Source: Azospirillum oleiclasticum
GTDB lineage: Bacteria; Pseudomonadota; Alphaproteobacteria; Azospirillales; Azospirillaceae
Length of the DNA stretch: 64,000 nt
NCBI RefSeq assembly: GCF_013423485.1
Contig: NZ_JABFFR010000001.1
Coordinates: 434,001 to 498,000, forward strand
Direction: 5' to 3'
Part shown: in pieces, positions 1 through 8,932 of the stretch
Layout: the number at the start of each line of letters is the position of its first letter
Position numbering within the stretch: position 1 is the stretch's first letter
Translations under genes and position numbers: made by a program
The notes under the pieces: generated by a model
Seen by the model: only the letters and a program-made list of their open reading frames with translations
What the model was told of the DNA's origin: nothing
Databases searched by the model: none

Positions 1-365
1 AGGGCTCGACCTGGGAGGCGGCGACGGCGGCCAACGCCTTCGGGCTCGACAACCTCGTCGCCTTCGTCGATTGCAACGGCATCCAGGCGGACGGCGCCAT
101 GGTCGTTCCCATCGAACCGGTGGCGGACAAGTGGCGGGCCTTCGGCTGGGACGTGATCGAGATCGACGGCAACGCGCTGGATCAGGTGGTCGGCGCCATG
201 CACTGGGCGCGCATGGCGCGCGGCCGGCCCAAGGTGGTGGTCATGCGCACCAAGCCCGGCAAGGGCATCGCCCGGCTGGAGGCGCGGGAGAAGGCGCACT
301 TCATCCGCGTGGGCGCCGACGAATGGGACGTGATCGCCAAGGAACTGGAGGCCGAGAATGCTTAA
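1..365 (+). CDS. transketolase N-terminal subunit, C-terminal part only
   Basis: This is the 3' end of a gene that begins before the window; the reading frame is open from base 3. It encodes the tail of the thiamine-diphosphate-binding half of a two-subunit transketolase. The visible residues include an EAA-type helix followed by FGLDNLVAFVDCNGIQADG, the usual conserved stretch after the TPP/metal site, and a later VVMRTKPGKG strand. The stop overlaps the start of the C-terminal subunit gene (ATG at 358), so the two halves are translationally coupled. Split transketolases of this type often act in sugar or secondary pathways rather than the main pentose phosphate route; the substrate cannot be read from sequence. 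Confidence 0.88.
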   Translation, partial: GSTWEAATAANAFGLDNLVAFVDCNGIQADGAMVVPIEPVADKWRAFGWDVIEIDGNALDQVVGAMHWARMARGRPKVVVMRTKPGKGIARLEAREKAHFIRVGADEWDVIAKELEAENA

Positions 366-1359
366 GGGCCGCACGCTGGGCATGGGCGAACTCGAACGGA
401 TCGAGGACCGCCCCTTCCGCACCGCCCCCTTCGCCGCCGGCACGCTGGCCGCCGCCACGCGCTGCGACCGGCTGGCGGTGCTGACCGCCGACCTCGGCAA
501 ATACACCGACGTCCACCCGTTCCGCGACGCCCATCCCGACCGCTTCTTCAACGTCGGCATGGCGGAGCAGGCGCTGGTGTCGGTGGCGGCCGGCCTCGCC
601 AAGACGGGCTGGACAGCCTATTGCACCACCTACGGCGCCTTCGCCACGCGCCGCGCGCACGACTTCCTCGCCATCGCCTGCGCCCATGGCGGGGCTGCTG
701 TGAAGATGTTCGCCGGCAACCCCGGCCTGACCACCGGCTATGGCGGCACCCACCAGGCCATCGAGGATCTGGCGCTGATGCGCGCCATTCCCGACGTGAC
801 CGTCATCGATCCCTGCGACGCCACCGAGATGCAGCAGATCGCCGAGCAGGCCATCGACATCCCCGGCACCGTCTATTGCCGGCTGCTGCGCGGCAACGTG
901 CCGGTGGTGCTGGACCCCGCCACCTACCGGTTCGAGGTTGGCAAGGCCACCCGCTTCGGGGAGGGCGGCGACGTCGGCTTCGTCAGCACCGGCTTCATGA
1001 CGGAGCGCTGTCTCGACGCCGCCCGCAAGCTGGAGACGCAGGGCGTGCGCGCGTCGGTCCTGCATGTCGGCACCATCAAGCCCTTCGACGCCGCCGCGGT
1101 GGCGGAGTTCGCGGGCTCGGTCACCCGGCTGGTGACCGCGGAGAACCACGTGCTGGTCGGCGGCCTGACGAGCCTCGTTCTCGACGCCATGCAGGAGGCA
1201 CAGATTCTCCGGCCCATGCTGAAGATCGGCATTCCCGACCGCTTCATCGAATGCGGCTCCGTGCCGTATCTTCAGGACAAGTACGGCCTGACGGCCGCCC
1301 GCGTGCACGAGCGGGTCGCCGCTTGGCTGGACCGGTCCGGCACTTCCGCCGCCGCTTGA
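358..1359 (+). CDS. transketolase C-terminal subunit
   Basis: 333 aa; the pyrimidine-binding and C-terminal domains of a split transketolase, partner of the preceding subunit. The conserved pyrimidine-domain segment FFNVGMAEQALVSVAAGLA (near residues 62-80) carries the glutamate that activates the thiamine ring. A YGGTHQAIEDLALMRAIP stretch follows, and the C-terminal transketolase domain is near residues 200-320. The start overlaps the upstream stop by 8 nt. The downstream tautomerase gene follows after 12 nt and may be in the same operon. Expected to be cytoplasmic and to work as a heterotetramer; the sugar specificity is unknown. Confidence 0.9.
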   Translation: MLKGRTLGMGELERIEDRPFRTAPFAAGTLAAATRCDRLAVLTADLGKYTDVHPFRDAHPDRFFNVGMAEQALVSVAAGLAKTGWTAYCTTYGAFATRRAHDFLAIACAHGGAAVKMFAGNPGLTTGYGGTHQAIEDLALMRAIPDVTVIDPCDATEMQQIAEQAIDIPGTVYCRLLRGNVPVVLDPATYRFEVGKATRFGEGGDVGFVSTGFMTERCLDAARKLETQGVRASVLHVGTIKPFDAAAVAEFAGSVTRLVTAENHVLVGGLTSLVLDAMQEAQILRPMLKIGIPDRFIECGSVPYLQDKYGLTAARVHERVAAWLDRSGTSAAA

Positions 1360-1371
1360 GAGGGAGTCATT

Positions 1372-1578
1372 ATGCCGCTGGTACAGATACGCCTGCTTGA
1401 AGGCCGCACGCAGGAGCAGAAGGAGGCCATGTTCGCCGCTGTGACGGAGGCAATCTGCAGCACCGTCGATTGCCAGCCCGGCGATGTCCGCATCGAGGCC
1501 ATCGACATGCCCCGCAACCAGTACGCCGTCGGGGGCGTCAGCGTCGCGCGGCGCGATGCCAAGGCGGCCGGTTCCTGA
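1372..1578 (+). CDS. 4-oxalocrotonate tautomerase family protein
   Basis: 68 aa, the usual length of a 4-oxalocrotonate tautomerase monomer. The mature protein would begin with proline after Met removal (MPLVQIRLLEGRTQEQK), and this Pro1 is the catalytic base of the family. The Met-Pro start and the RT-EQK helix match the family; a conserved arginine is present in the RIEA strand near residue 40. It follows the transketolase gene by 12 nt with a GAGGGAG ribosome site, which suggests co-transcription. The substrate (a 2-hydroxymuconate-like enol or another keto-enol compound) cannot be assigned. A short inverted repeat (1568-1573 with 1578-1583) spans the stop codon. Confidence 0.82.
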   Translation: MPLVQIRLLEGRTQEQKEAMFAAVTEAICSTVDCQPGDVRIEAIDMPRNQYAVGGVSVARRDAKAAGS

Positions 1579-1605
1579 ACCGGTGGCGGCGTCCCGGCGG
1601 CGGCT

Positions 1606-2586
1606 TCAGTCGTCGCCGGGGATCGCCGGTCGGGTTATCGGCACCCGCCGCACCGTTTCGCGGTAGAGGATGTAGAGGCCGCTGGCCACCACCACCGCCG
1701 CACCCGCGATCACGTGGGTGGTCGGCACCTCGCTCCACAGCAGCCAGCCCAGCAGAACCGCCCACAGGATGCTGGTGTAGTTGAAGGGGGCGATGACCGA
1801 GGCCGGTGCCGCCATGTAGGCCCGCGTCATCAGAAGCTGCGCCACACCGCCGATCAGGCCGCAGCCGATCAGCAGCCAAAGGTCGTGTCCGTTGTCGGGT
1901 GTCCGCCACCAGAAGGGCAGGGTGCCGCCGCACAGGATCGTGGTCAGAAGCGTGAAGTAGGTGACGGTCGCGTTCGGGCTTTCCGACCGGCCGAGCTGGC
2001 GCACCATGATCATGGCGAGCGCCTGGAAGAAGGCCGCGGCCAGCGCCACCAGCGCGCCCAGGTTCAGCACGTCGGCTCCCGGCCGCGCCATGACCAGCAC
2101 ACCGACGAAGCCCACCGCCACCGCGCTCCACCGGTGCACGCCGACCTTCTCCGCCAGCAGCGGCACCGACAGCGCGGTCAGGAACAGCGGAGCCGCGAAG
2201 TTCAGCGCCACCGCCTCGCCCAGCGGCAGCAGGGCGAAGGACAGGAAGGACAGGACCATCGCCATGCCGCCGAACAGGCCGCGCCACAGATGGCCCCAGG
2301 GGCGCGCGGTGCGCAGATCCCGCAGCCCGACCGGGTTCAGGGCGACCGCGATGCCCACCGGGATCAGCGCGAACGCGCTGCGGAAGAAGACGATCTGGTT
2401 GATCGGATAGTCCGCGGACAGCTCCTTGATCATCGTGTTCATGACCGAGAACAGGAACACGGTGGCCAGCATCAGGACGATGCCGAGCGGCACATTGTCA
2501 TCGCGCATGGGGAACGGAGACCGGCGGACGGGAGGGAGTTCGACCTTAGCAGAACCCTTCGCGTCCGCAGCATGCCGTACCGTCAT
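1606..2586 (-). CDS. EamA/DMT-family transporter
   Basis: 326 aa inner-membrane protein with about ten hydrophobic segments in two halves, the EamA (DMT) architecture of metabolite exporters such as RhaT/YdcZ relatives. The first segment after a charged N-terminus is VPLGIVLMLATVFLFSVMNT; the second EamA half begins near residue 185. The start could lie downstream at the Met before RDDNVPLGIV (residue 27), because the first 26 residues are polar and poorly conserved in this family. It is convergent with the tautomerase gene, with 27 nt between stops. The substrate is unknown. Confidence 0.85.
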   Translation of the reverse strand: MTVRHAADAKGSAKVELPPVRRSPFPMRDDNVPLGIVLMLATVFLFSVMNTMIKELSADYPINQIVFFRSAFALIPVGIAVALNPVGLRDLRTARPWGHLWRGLFGGMAMVLSFLSFALLPLGEAVALNFAAPLFLTALSVPLLAEKVGVHRWSAVAVGFVGVLVMARPGADVLNLGALVALAAAFFQALAMIMVRQLGRSESPNATVTYFTLLTTILCGGTLPFWWRTPDNGHDLWLLIGCGLIGGVAQLLMTRAYMAAPASVIAPFNYTSILWAVLLGWLLWSEVPTTHVIAGAAVVVASGLYILYRETVRRVPITRPAIPGDD

Positions 2587-2678
2587 GCCGGATACGCGCG
2601 TTGCCGGGCGTCGCAGGGCACCAACCGGCGTCTGCGGCGTTTACCCGGGAGACAAACGCCACCTTCGAGGTCCGCACC

Positions 2679-2846
2679 ATGCCCATCGTCCTGTTCCTGA
2701 TCCTCGTCATCCTGGTCGCCCAGTTCGGCTTCTGGGACACTTTCCAGGGCGTGCTGGGCGCCGTCGGCGTGGTGGTGCTTCTGGTCGCGCTGCTGATCGC
2801 GGCAGGCGCGGTCGGCGTGGGCATGGTGATGAAGCGGATGCGCTGA
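2679..2846 (+). CDS. small membrane protein, function unknown
   Basis: 55 aa starting at the ATG at 2679, preceded by a GAGG ribosome site. A longer in-frame reading from TTG at 2601 lacks membrane character and is less likely. Almost the whole protein is two hydrophobic helices separated by a short FWDTFQGV loop, ending in a positively charged MKRMR tail, so a two-pass inner-membrane peptide with a cytoplasmic C-terminus is predicted. Small proteins of this build are common in Rhodospirillales. No function is assigned. Confidence 0.55.
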   Translation: MPIVLFLILVILVAQFGFWDTFQGVLGAVGVVVLLVALLIAAGAVGVGMVMKRMR

Positions 2847-2858
2847 CGGGGGCGGCGG

Positions 2859-3524
2859 TCACTCCGCCGCGGCGTCGGTGCCCTCGCTGACGGCGAGATC
2901 GAGAAGCGGCAGGAAGCTGGTCGGCTCCTGCGCGCCGGAAAGCGCGTAGCGGCGGTTGAAGATGTAGCAGGGCACCGCCTGGAGCCCAAGCTGTCGCGCC
3001 AGCGAGTCGGCCGCCTGCACGCCGATCACCTCCGCATCGCCGGCAAGCGCCGTCTTCACCTCCTGGAAGTCCAGGCCGGCGGTGGCCCCGCAGGCGGCCA
3101 GCGTGTCGCGGTCGCCGATGTCGAGCCCGTCGACGAAATAGGCGTGGAACAGCGCGTCGGCCACGGCGCCGCCGATGCCGCGGCGGTTGCCCATGCGGAT
3201 GACGCGGTGCGCCTGGAAGGTGTTGGGCGTGCGGCGGATGCGGTGCAGGTTGATGGGCAGGCCGTCGCGCTCCGCCGTCTCCTCGATCACGGTGTTGATC
3301 TGGCGCGCCCGCTCCGCCCCGCCGAACTTGTTCGCCAGATACTGGCTGCGCTCCATCCCGCCGGCCGGCATGTCGGGGTTGAGCTGGAAGGCCTGCCAGC
3401 GGACTTCGGGTGCCAGCCGCGGGCGCTCGCGCAACGCGCGGGTCAGGCGGTGCTTTCCGATGTAGCACCAGGGGCAGATGACATCGGCGAAGGTTTCGAT
3501 CAGCATGTCGGCAGTATCCACCAT
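2859..3524 (-). CDS. DsbA family oxidoreductase (FrnE-like)
   Basis: About 221 aa, a thioredoxin-fold protein of the DsbA/2-hydroxychromene-2-carboxylate isomerase group. A CPWC redox motif lies just after the first strand (ETFADVICPWCYIGKHRL), followed by the helical insertion typical of FrnE-like proteins and a C-terminal GLQAVPCYIFNRRYALSGAQ segment that holds the cis-proline loop. There is no signal peptide, so it is probably cytoplasmic. The start is uncertain: ATG at 3524 (MVDTADML...) or ATG at 3506 (MLIETF...). The open frame runs to 4238, but that part lies antisense to the next gene. Confidence 0.87.
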   Translation of the reverse strand: MVDTADMLIETFADVICPWCYIGKHRLTRALRERPRLAPEVRWQAFQLNPDMPAGGMERSQYLANKFGGAERARQINTVIEETAERDGLPINLHRIRRTPNTFQAHRVIRMGNRRGIGGAVADALFHAYFVDGLDIGDRDTLAACGATAGLDFQEVKTALAGDAEVIGVQAADSLARQLGLQAVPCYIFNRRYALSGAQEPTSFLPLLDLAVSEGTDAAAE

Positions 3525-3624
3525 CCCGGCCGCCGCTTCAATCGCGGCCCTTTGTCGATGACGGTGCAACCCTTTGTTAACGCTGGACGCCGACAGTGGT
3601 CCCATCGTCGGAGGAGGTCCCGCG

Positions 3625-4047
3625 ATGGCGGACTCGTATGTGGATGGCAAGGTGCGCGAGGCGCTGGTCGCCGCGAAGGGCAGCCGCGCGATGGCGCAGA
3701 AGCTGCTGATGACCTGGGCGACAAAGGATGAGCGGCTGCTGCTGGGCATGGCGCAGCCGTTCCTGAAGGCGATCACCGGTGCCGCCATCGAGGGCGTGGC
3801 GCGCCGTGGCGGCCCATCCGGCTCCTCTCGGCCGGCGCCGCGTGGTGTTACGTCCGGCGGCCTGTCGCGCGAGGCGCTGGAGCGGGTGCTGAGCCGCATG
3901 GGCGAGGACCCGGCCCCGCGCCCGGCCGCGCCCATGCAGGTCGCCACCACCATCGTCAACCGCGGTGACGGCGCCCCGAAGGGCGTGACGCATGAAAGCG
4001 CCATGAAGGCCATCGCCAAGGCCTTCGTCGCCAAGAAGGTGCGCTGA
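3625..4047 (+). CDS. hypothetical protein, 140 aa
   Basis: The start is ATG at 3625, with a GGAGGAGG ribosome site 10 nt upstream; an in-frame upstream ATG at 3574 has none. The N-terminal half is helical and contains REALVAAKGSRAMAQKLLMTWATKDERLLLGMAQPFLKAITGAA. A proline/arginine-rich linker follows near residues 60-105, then a C-terminal helix ending AKAFVAKKVR. There is no signal peptide or membrane helix. I do not recognise the family. The basic tail and linker would suit a nucleic-acid- or protein-binding role, but that is only inference. Confidence 0.6.
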   Translation: MADSYVDGKVREALVAAKGSRAMAQKLLMTWATKDERLLLGMAQPFLKAITGAAIEGVARRGGPSGSSRPAPRGVTSGGLSREALERVLSRMGEDPAPRPAAPMQVATTIVNRGDGAPKGVTHESAMKAIAKAFVAKKVR

Positions 4048-4051
4048 CCGC

Positions 4052-4963
4052 CTACCAGCGCGACGCCGAGCGCCGGTGCTCCGCGAAGCGTTCCGACAGG
4101 AAATCCAGAAACACCCGCACTTTGGCTGAGAGGTGGTGGCGCTGCAGGTACATGGCGTGGATGTCGGTGTCGATCCCGGACCAGTCCGGCAGCACGCGGA
4201 CCAGATCGCCGGAGCGCAGGCAGTGCGCCACATCCCATTGCGAGCGCAGGATGATGCCGTGCCCGGCGATGGCCCAGTCGACCGCGACCTCGCCATGGTT
4301 GGTGGCAAGCCGGCCGTGGATCTTGACCGCCTGCTGGGCGTTGCCGGACACCAGCTGCCAGATGTTGTAGGCCCCGAAATATTCACGGATCACGATGCAC
4401 TGGTGGTCCGCCAGATCGCGCGGAGTCGCCGGTGCCGGATGGCGGGCGAGATAGGCCGGCGAGGCGCAGAGATAGCGGTGGTTCGACGCGATCTTGCGCG
4501 TGAGATGCCCGGTGTCGGCCCCCATGCCGATGCGGATGCCGATGTCCACACCCGCCGCCGCGAGGTCCAGCGGTTTGTCGGTCAGTTGCAGGATGACCTC
4601 GACCTCCGGATGCAGGCGCGCAAAGTCGCCGATGGCCGGGCCGACATGCCGGCGCCCGAAACCGATCCCGGCGTTGACGCGCAGCAGGCCGCGCGGCGCC
4701 TGCCGGCTGGCGGTAAGCTCGCGTTCGAGCTGCTCGATGTCGCCCAGGATGCGCCGACCTTCCTCCAGGTAGCGCTCGCCTTCGGCCGTCAGGCTCTGGC
4801 GCCGGGTGGTGCGGTTGAGCAGCCGCACACCGAGCCGCCCCTCCAGCGCGGCCAGCCGGCGGCTGACCGCCGGGGCGGTGACGCCGAGGTCCTGCGCCGC
4901 CGCCGCCAGCGTCGGATGGCGCGTCAGCGTGACGAAGAAGGCGAGATCCGCCGCGTGGTCCAT
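4052..4963 (-). CDS. LysR-family transcriptional regulator
   Basis: 303 aa. The N-terminal winged helix-turn-helix is complete: FFVTLTRHPTLAAAAQDLGVTAPAVSRRLAALEGRLGVRLLNRTTRR (residues 9-55). A LysR substrate-binding domain follows. The gene is divergent from the TauE/SafE permease gene across a 107 bp gap, the usual arrangement for a LysR regulator and its target, so control of that permease is a reasonable inference. The inducer is unknown. The subgroup resembles the DsdC/AmpR-like regulators with the SGNAQQAVKIHGRLATNHGEVAVDWA motif. Confidence 0.9.
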   Translation of the reverse strand: MDHAADLAFFVTLTRHPTLAAAAQDLGVTAPAVSRRLAALEGRLGVRLLNRTTRRQSLTAEGERYLEEGRRILGDIEQLERELTASRQAPRGLLRVNAGIGFGRRHVGPAIGDFARLHPEVEVILQLTDKPLDLAAAGVDIGIRIGMGADTGHLTRKIASNHRYLCASPAYLARHPAPATPRDLADHQCIVIREYFGAYNIWQLVSGNAQQAVKIHGRLATNHGEVAVDWAIAGHGIILRSQWDVAHCLRSGDLVRVLPDWSGIDTDIHAMYLQRHHLSAKVRVFLDFLSERFAEHRRSASRW

Positions 4964-5070
4964 GGTCGGCGATTATTGCTCTCAGCGCATGAGTGTCGCG
5001 AGTATAGCGGCATTGATGGTGTGGAGGATAGCAATATGCTCACGAACATCATCGACAACCCGGCACCACC

Positions 5071-6235
<1,165 letters not shown>

Positions 6236-6503
6236 TTGATAGGCGCCCGATCCACGCGGGCAACGTGTTCCGTTGGTTCGGCGTGTGTCAAGCCGACCCC
6301 ATTGGTGGACCGCTCCCTCGCGCGCTGATTGAGAGAAAAAATTGGCGGCATTGAGTATTTCTTCACAGTGGTGTCAATGGCGCGTTGTGCACAAACCGCT
6401 TGACCAGCTCAAGCGCGGCGTTAAGCTGTGTGCAGTGATTTATTCTCTAAGTCTTGACGAATTCATCAAAATTCGTCAGAACTGTTAAGATTCATGTCCG
6501 GGC
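6236..6503 (+). promoter_or_regulatory. leader region with two inverted repeats upstream of the ATP-grasp/ACP operon
   Basis: This 268 bp gap is visibly more AT-rich than its surroundings and separates the VOC gene from the ATP-grasp operon. It contains two perfect inverted repeats: CGCTTGA with TCAAGCG, 5 nt apart (6397-6415), and TGACGAATT with AATTCGTCA, 6 nt apart (6455-6478). Each overlaps a TTGAC sequence that could serve as a -35 box (6400 and 6454). The second repeat ends 25 nt before the start codon. They look like operator sites; no regulator gene is adjacent. Confidence 0.5.
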
Positions 6504-7583
6504 ATGGTGACAATCGGAATTCTGTCATTCGGTGGGGCGATCAACCAGAGCTTTCCGCCGCTGCGGTTGAGGGCATTGCTCGGGGAGAGCGCGATCCAGG
6601 GGGCGTGTCTGACGCTGATCGGTGCGGAACGCTCCGAACCCGGATGCCTGTGGGGTGAGCGTTGGAAGGATGGCCGGTGGGAGCCCGGTGCCCTGACGCT
6701 GCCCGATGTCGTGATCGTCCAGGGGCGCCCGTTGACCGATCACCATCGCACGGTGGCGGCGTGGATCGCCGCCCGGTGTCCGGTGATCGCCGATGCCGAG
6801 ATTGACAAGCTGACGCTGCCCGTCCTGCTGCGCCGGGCCGGGCTGGACCGGTATGTGGTGCCGGTTGCCGAGCTGCCGGCCGACGGTGTGATGGAGGTGA
6901 TGCGGGCCTTCCTTCACGACCATCCGCAAGCCGTGGTCAAGGCGGCCGATGGCCGGAACGGGATCGGGCTGTATTTCATCGACAGGGATGAGGGCGGCTG
7001 GCGGTTGCAGCGCGATCGGGAATTGCGGGTCGGCAGCCTTGACGAGCTCTTGACCTTCCTGGGCGGGCGCCTTGCCGGGCGCCTCGTCTATCGCCGATTT
7101 CTGGTCCAGCGATACATTTCATCCCGGACGGCCGACGGACGGGCCGCAGACATTCGTATTCATCTGCAACGACGCGATGATGGGACTTGGGGAACCACGC
7201 GGTCCTATGTGCGGATGGCGGAATACGGGATGAGGGTCAGCAACATCGCCCGCGGCGGCTACCAGGGTTCGCTGGCCGGCTTCTTCGAGGGGCGCCGGCG
7301 CACGGTGGCGGACGTCGGGCGGGAGATCGATGACCTCGTCCTGGCGATCGCGCGTGTCGTCGATGATCACCACGGTGCCCCGATGTCGGAGCTGGGAATC
7401 GACGTCGCGGTCGATCAGGACGACCGTCTCTGGGTGATCGAAGCGAACGCCTTTCCGCAGACGAGCCTTCACGAACAGCGGCGCGCGATCCACACCATCG
7501 GTTACGCGCGTTTCGTCGCGGCCTTCGAACGCCACCGCCGCACCACGTCCGGACGGCCCGATCCCGACGCCCGATCCATGTGA
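6504..7583 (+). CDS. ATP-grasp ligase, YheC/YheD-like
   Basis: 359 aa. The C-terminal two thirds is an ATP-grasp domain: ATP-binding VVKAADGRNG (residues 144-153), a DIRIHLQR strand (216-223), SNIARGGYQGSL (246-256), and the metal-binding ELGIDVAVD plus WVIEANAFP (296-318). The DIRxH and N-GG pattern is that of the YheC/D (endospore coat-associated) ATP-grasp family rather than RimK or GshB. The N-terminal 100 residues form a separate Rossmann-like pre-domain. Such enzymes join a carboxylate to an amine via an acyl phosphate. It is first of four tightly linked genes; the next gene starts inside its stop (GTGA overlap). There is no clear Shine-Dalgarno sequence at the ATG. Substrates are unknown. 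Confidence 0.8.
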   Translation: MVTIGILSFGGAINQSFPPLRLRALLGESAIQGACLTLIGAERSEPGCLWGERWKDGRWEPGALTLPDVVIVQGRPLTDHHRTVAAWIAARCPVIADAEIDKLTLPVLLRRAGLDRYVVPVAELPADGVMEVMRAFLHDHPQAVVKAADGRNGIGLYFIDRDEGGWRLQRDRELRVGSLDELLTFLGGRLAGRLVYRRFLVQRYISSRTADGRAADIRIHLQRRDDGTWGTTRSYVRMAEYGMRVSNIARGGYQGSLAGFFEGRRRTVADVGREIDDLVLAIARVVDDHHGAPMSELGIDVAVDQDDRLWVIEANAFPQTSLHEQRRAIHTIGYARFVAAFERHRRTTSGRPDPDARSM

Positions 7584-8662
7584 GTGCAGGAATGGACAGT
7601 CTTACCGACGACACGAGCGATTACCACGCCATCTGCATGAGGACCGCGGCCGCCGCGAAGGGGATCGGCGCGCGGTACGTCATCGCACCCTATGGAGGGC
7701 GGTTCCCGGAGCCGAGGCGCTGGCTGACGTTCACGGCGGGCGGGCGCCGGTACTACTTCTCGGCCGGCTGGCTGGTGGAGGGTGGCCGTGATCCCTGGGG
7801 GAGGCTCGGCCGCCACGTCAACGAGGACGCGACGCTCGTCGTCCGGGACAAGAACCGGCTGAAGCTCCATCTGGCCGAGCGTGGCTTCTGTGTTCCGTCC
7901 GGGCGGGTCTTCCGCCGCAACGATCTGGCCGCGGCGCTGCGGGCCTTCGACGCCATGCCCGGCCCTCTGTGCGTCAAGCCCAACCTTGGAACCCAAGGCG
8001 ACTGCGTCGTCACGTCGATCCGCAAGCGCGCGGATTTCGAGGCGGCGGTCCGGCGGGTGGCGGCCGGCTACCAGAAGATCCTGGTGGAGGAGAGTGTCGG
8101 CGGGTCGCTGATCCGCTTCTTCTATGTGCGGCCCGCCGTCGTGGCCGTGAAGCTCAGCCGGCCGGCCAGCGTGGTCGGTGACGGGAGTGCCGACCTCATC
8201 CGGCTGATCGAGGCGAAGAACCTCCGGCGCCGGCGGCGGTCCGTGCCAGGGCATGAGCCGATCGTGGTGGATGACGAGGTCCGCCGTTTCCTCGAGACGC
8301 AAGGACGCAGGCTGGAGGATGTGCCGGCAGCCGGCGAGCGGGTGTGTCTGCGCGGCACTTCGAACGGGGCGACCGGCGCCGACAGCATCGCCGCCCCGGG
8401 CCTCGTCCACCCGAGCTATGCCGGGGTGGTCGCGGCGGCCTGCAACTCCGTACCGGGTCTCAATGTCTCCGCGATCGACGTGATGATCCGCGATCCCGGC
8501 GAGCCAGCGGCGCCTGGGCGATACTGGATCCTGGAAATGAACCGCAGCCCCGGCGTCACCCCCTACCACCACCCGTGGAAGGGGGAGGCGCAGAATGTGT
8601 GCGGTGCGGTGCTCGACCTGCTTGAGCGGGGATACGAGCCGGCCGCGGCCGCCGAAGCCTGA
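7580..8662 (+). CDS. ATP-grasp ligase, cyanophycin-synthetase-like
   Basis: 360 aa starting with GTG at 7580, overlapping the previous stop by 4 nt; an ATG at 7592 is the alternative. The ATP-grasp motifs are those of the cyanophycin synthetase/GshAB group: CVKPNLGTQGD (131-141), VEESVGG (169-175), VVGDG (198-202), the loop RGTSNGATG (258-266), AIDVMIRD (298-305) and ILEMNRSPG (317-325). No Mur-ligase domain follows, so it is a stand-alone ligase and not CphA. It is clearly of a different subfamily from its neighbour, so the operon carries two distinct amide- or ester-forming activities. An acyl carrier protein gene follows after 15 nt, suggesting that one ligase may load or extend a carrier-bound substrate, as BtrJ does on BtrI in butirosin synthesis. 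Confidence 0.8.
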   Translation: MSAGMDSLTDDTSDYHAICMRTAAAAKGIGARYVIAPYGGRFPEPRRWLTFTAGGRRYYFSAGWLVEGGRDPWGRLGRHVNEDATLVVRDKNRLKLHLAERGFCVPSGRVFRRNDLAAALRAFDAMPGPLCVKPNLGTQGDCVVTSIRKRADFEAAVRRVAAGYQKILVEESVGGSLIRFFYVRPAVVAVKLSRPASVVGDGSADLIRLIEAKNLRRRRRSVPGHEPIVVDDEVRRFLETQGRRLEDVPAAGERVCLRGTSNGATGADSIAAPGLVHPSYAGVVAAACNSVPGLNVSAIDVMIRDPGEPAAPGRYWILEMNRSPGVTPYHHPWKGEAQNVCGAVLDLLERGYEPAAAAEA

Positions 8663-8677
8663 GAAGAGGAATGCGTG

Positions 8678-8932
8678 ATGGAGGAGCTGACCGTCCCCAC
8701 CGTGACCGCGGTGAACCGCTGGATCATGGTGCATGTGGCGACTTTGCTGGGGGTCGATTCCGGCACGATCGATCCGGCCGCCCCGCTGTCCACCTACGAT
8801 CTTGATTCGGTGGACGCGATTGAAATGGCGATGCAGTTCGAATGCGCGTTCGGCCGGGCGATCCACCCGGAAATCTTCATGGATGGCGACCGGAGCATCG
8901 ATGCGCTTGCGGAACAGTTGGCGGACCCATGA
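8678..8932 (+). CDS. acyl carrier protein
   Basis: 84 aa, four-helix carrier protein. The phosphopantetheine attachment site is Ser44 in YDLDSVDAIEMAM, matching the DS(L/V)xxxE pattern, and helix IV is SIDALAEQL. It starts at ATG 8678 with GAAGAGGA upstream; an adjacent GTG at 8675 is also in frame. The stop overlaps the hydrolase start (ATGA). The partners are the two ATP-grasp ligases and the hydrolase rather than fatty acid synthesis genes, so this is a dedicated carrier protein for the operon product. It would need a phosphopantetheinyl transferase from elsewhere in the genome. Confidence 0.88.
   Translation: MEELTVPTVTAVNRWIMVHVATLLGVDSGTIDPAAPLSTYDLDSVDAIEMAMQFECAFGRAIHPEIFMDGDRSIDALAEQLADP

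Noticed and set aside
2859..4238. 459-codon reading of the DsbA-family gene
   Set aside because: The extra N-terminal part is antisense to the gene at 3625-4047; the thioredoxin fold begins at the CPWC region near 3506-3524.
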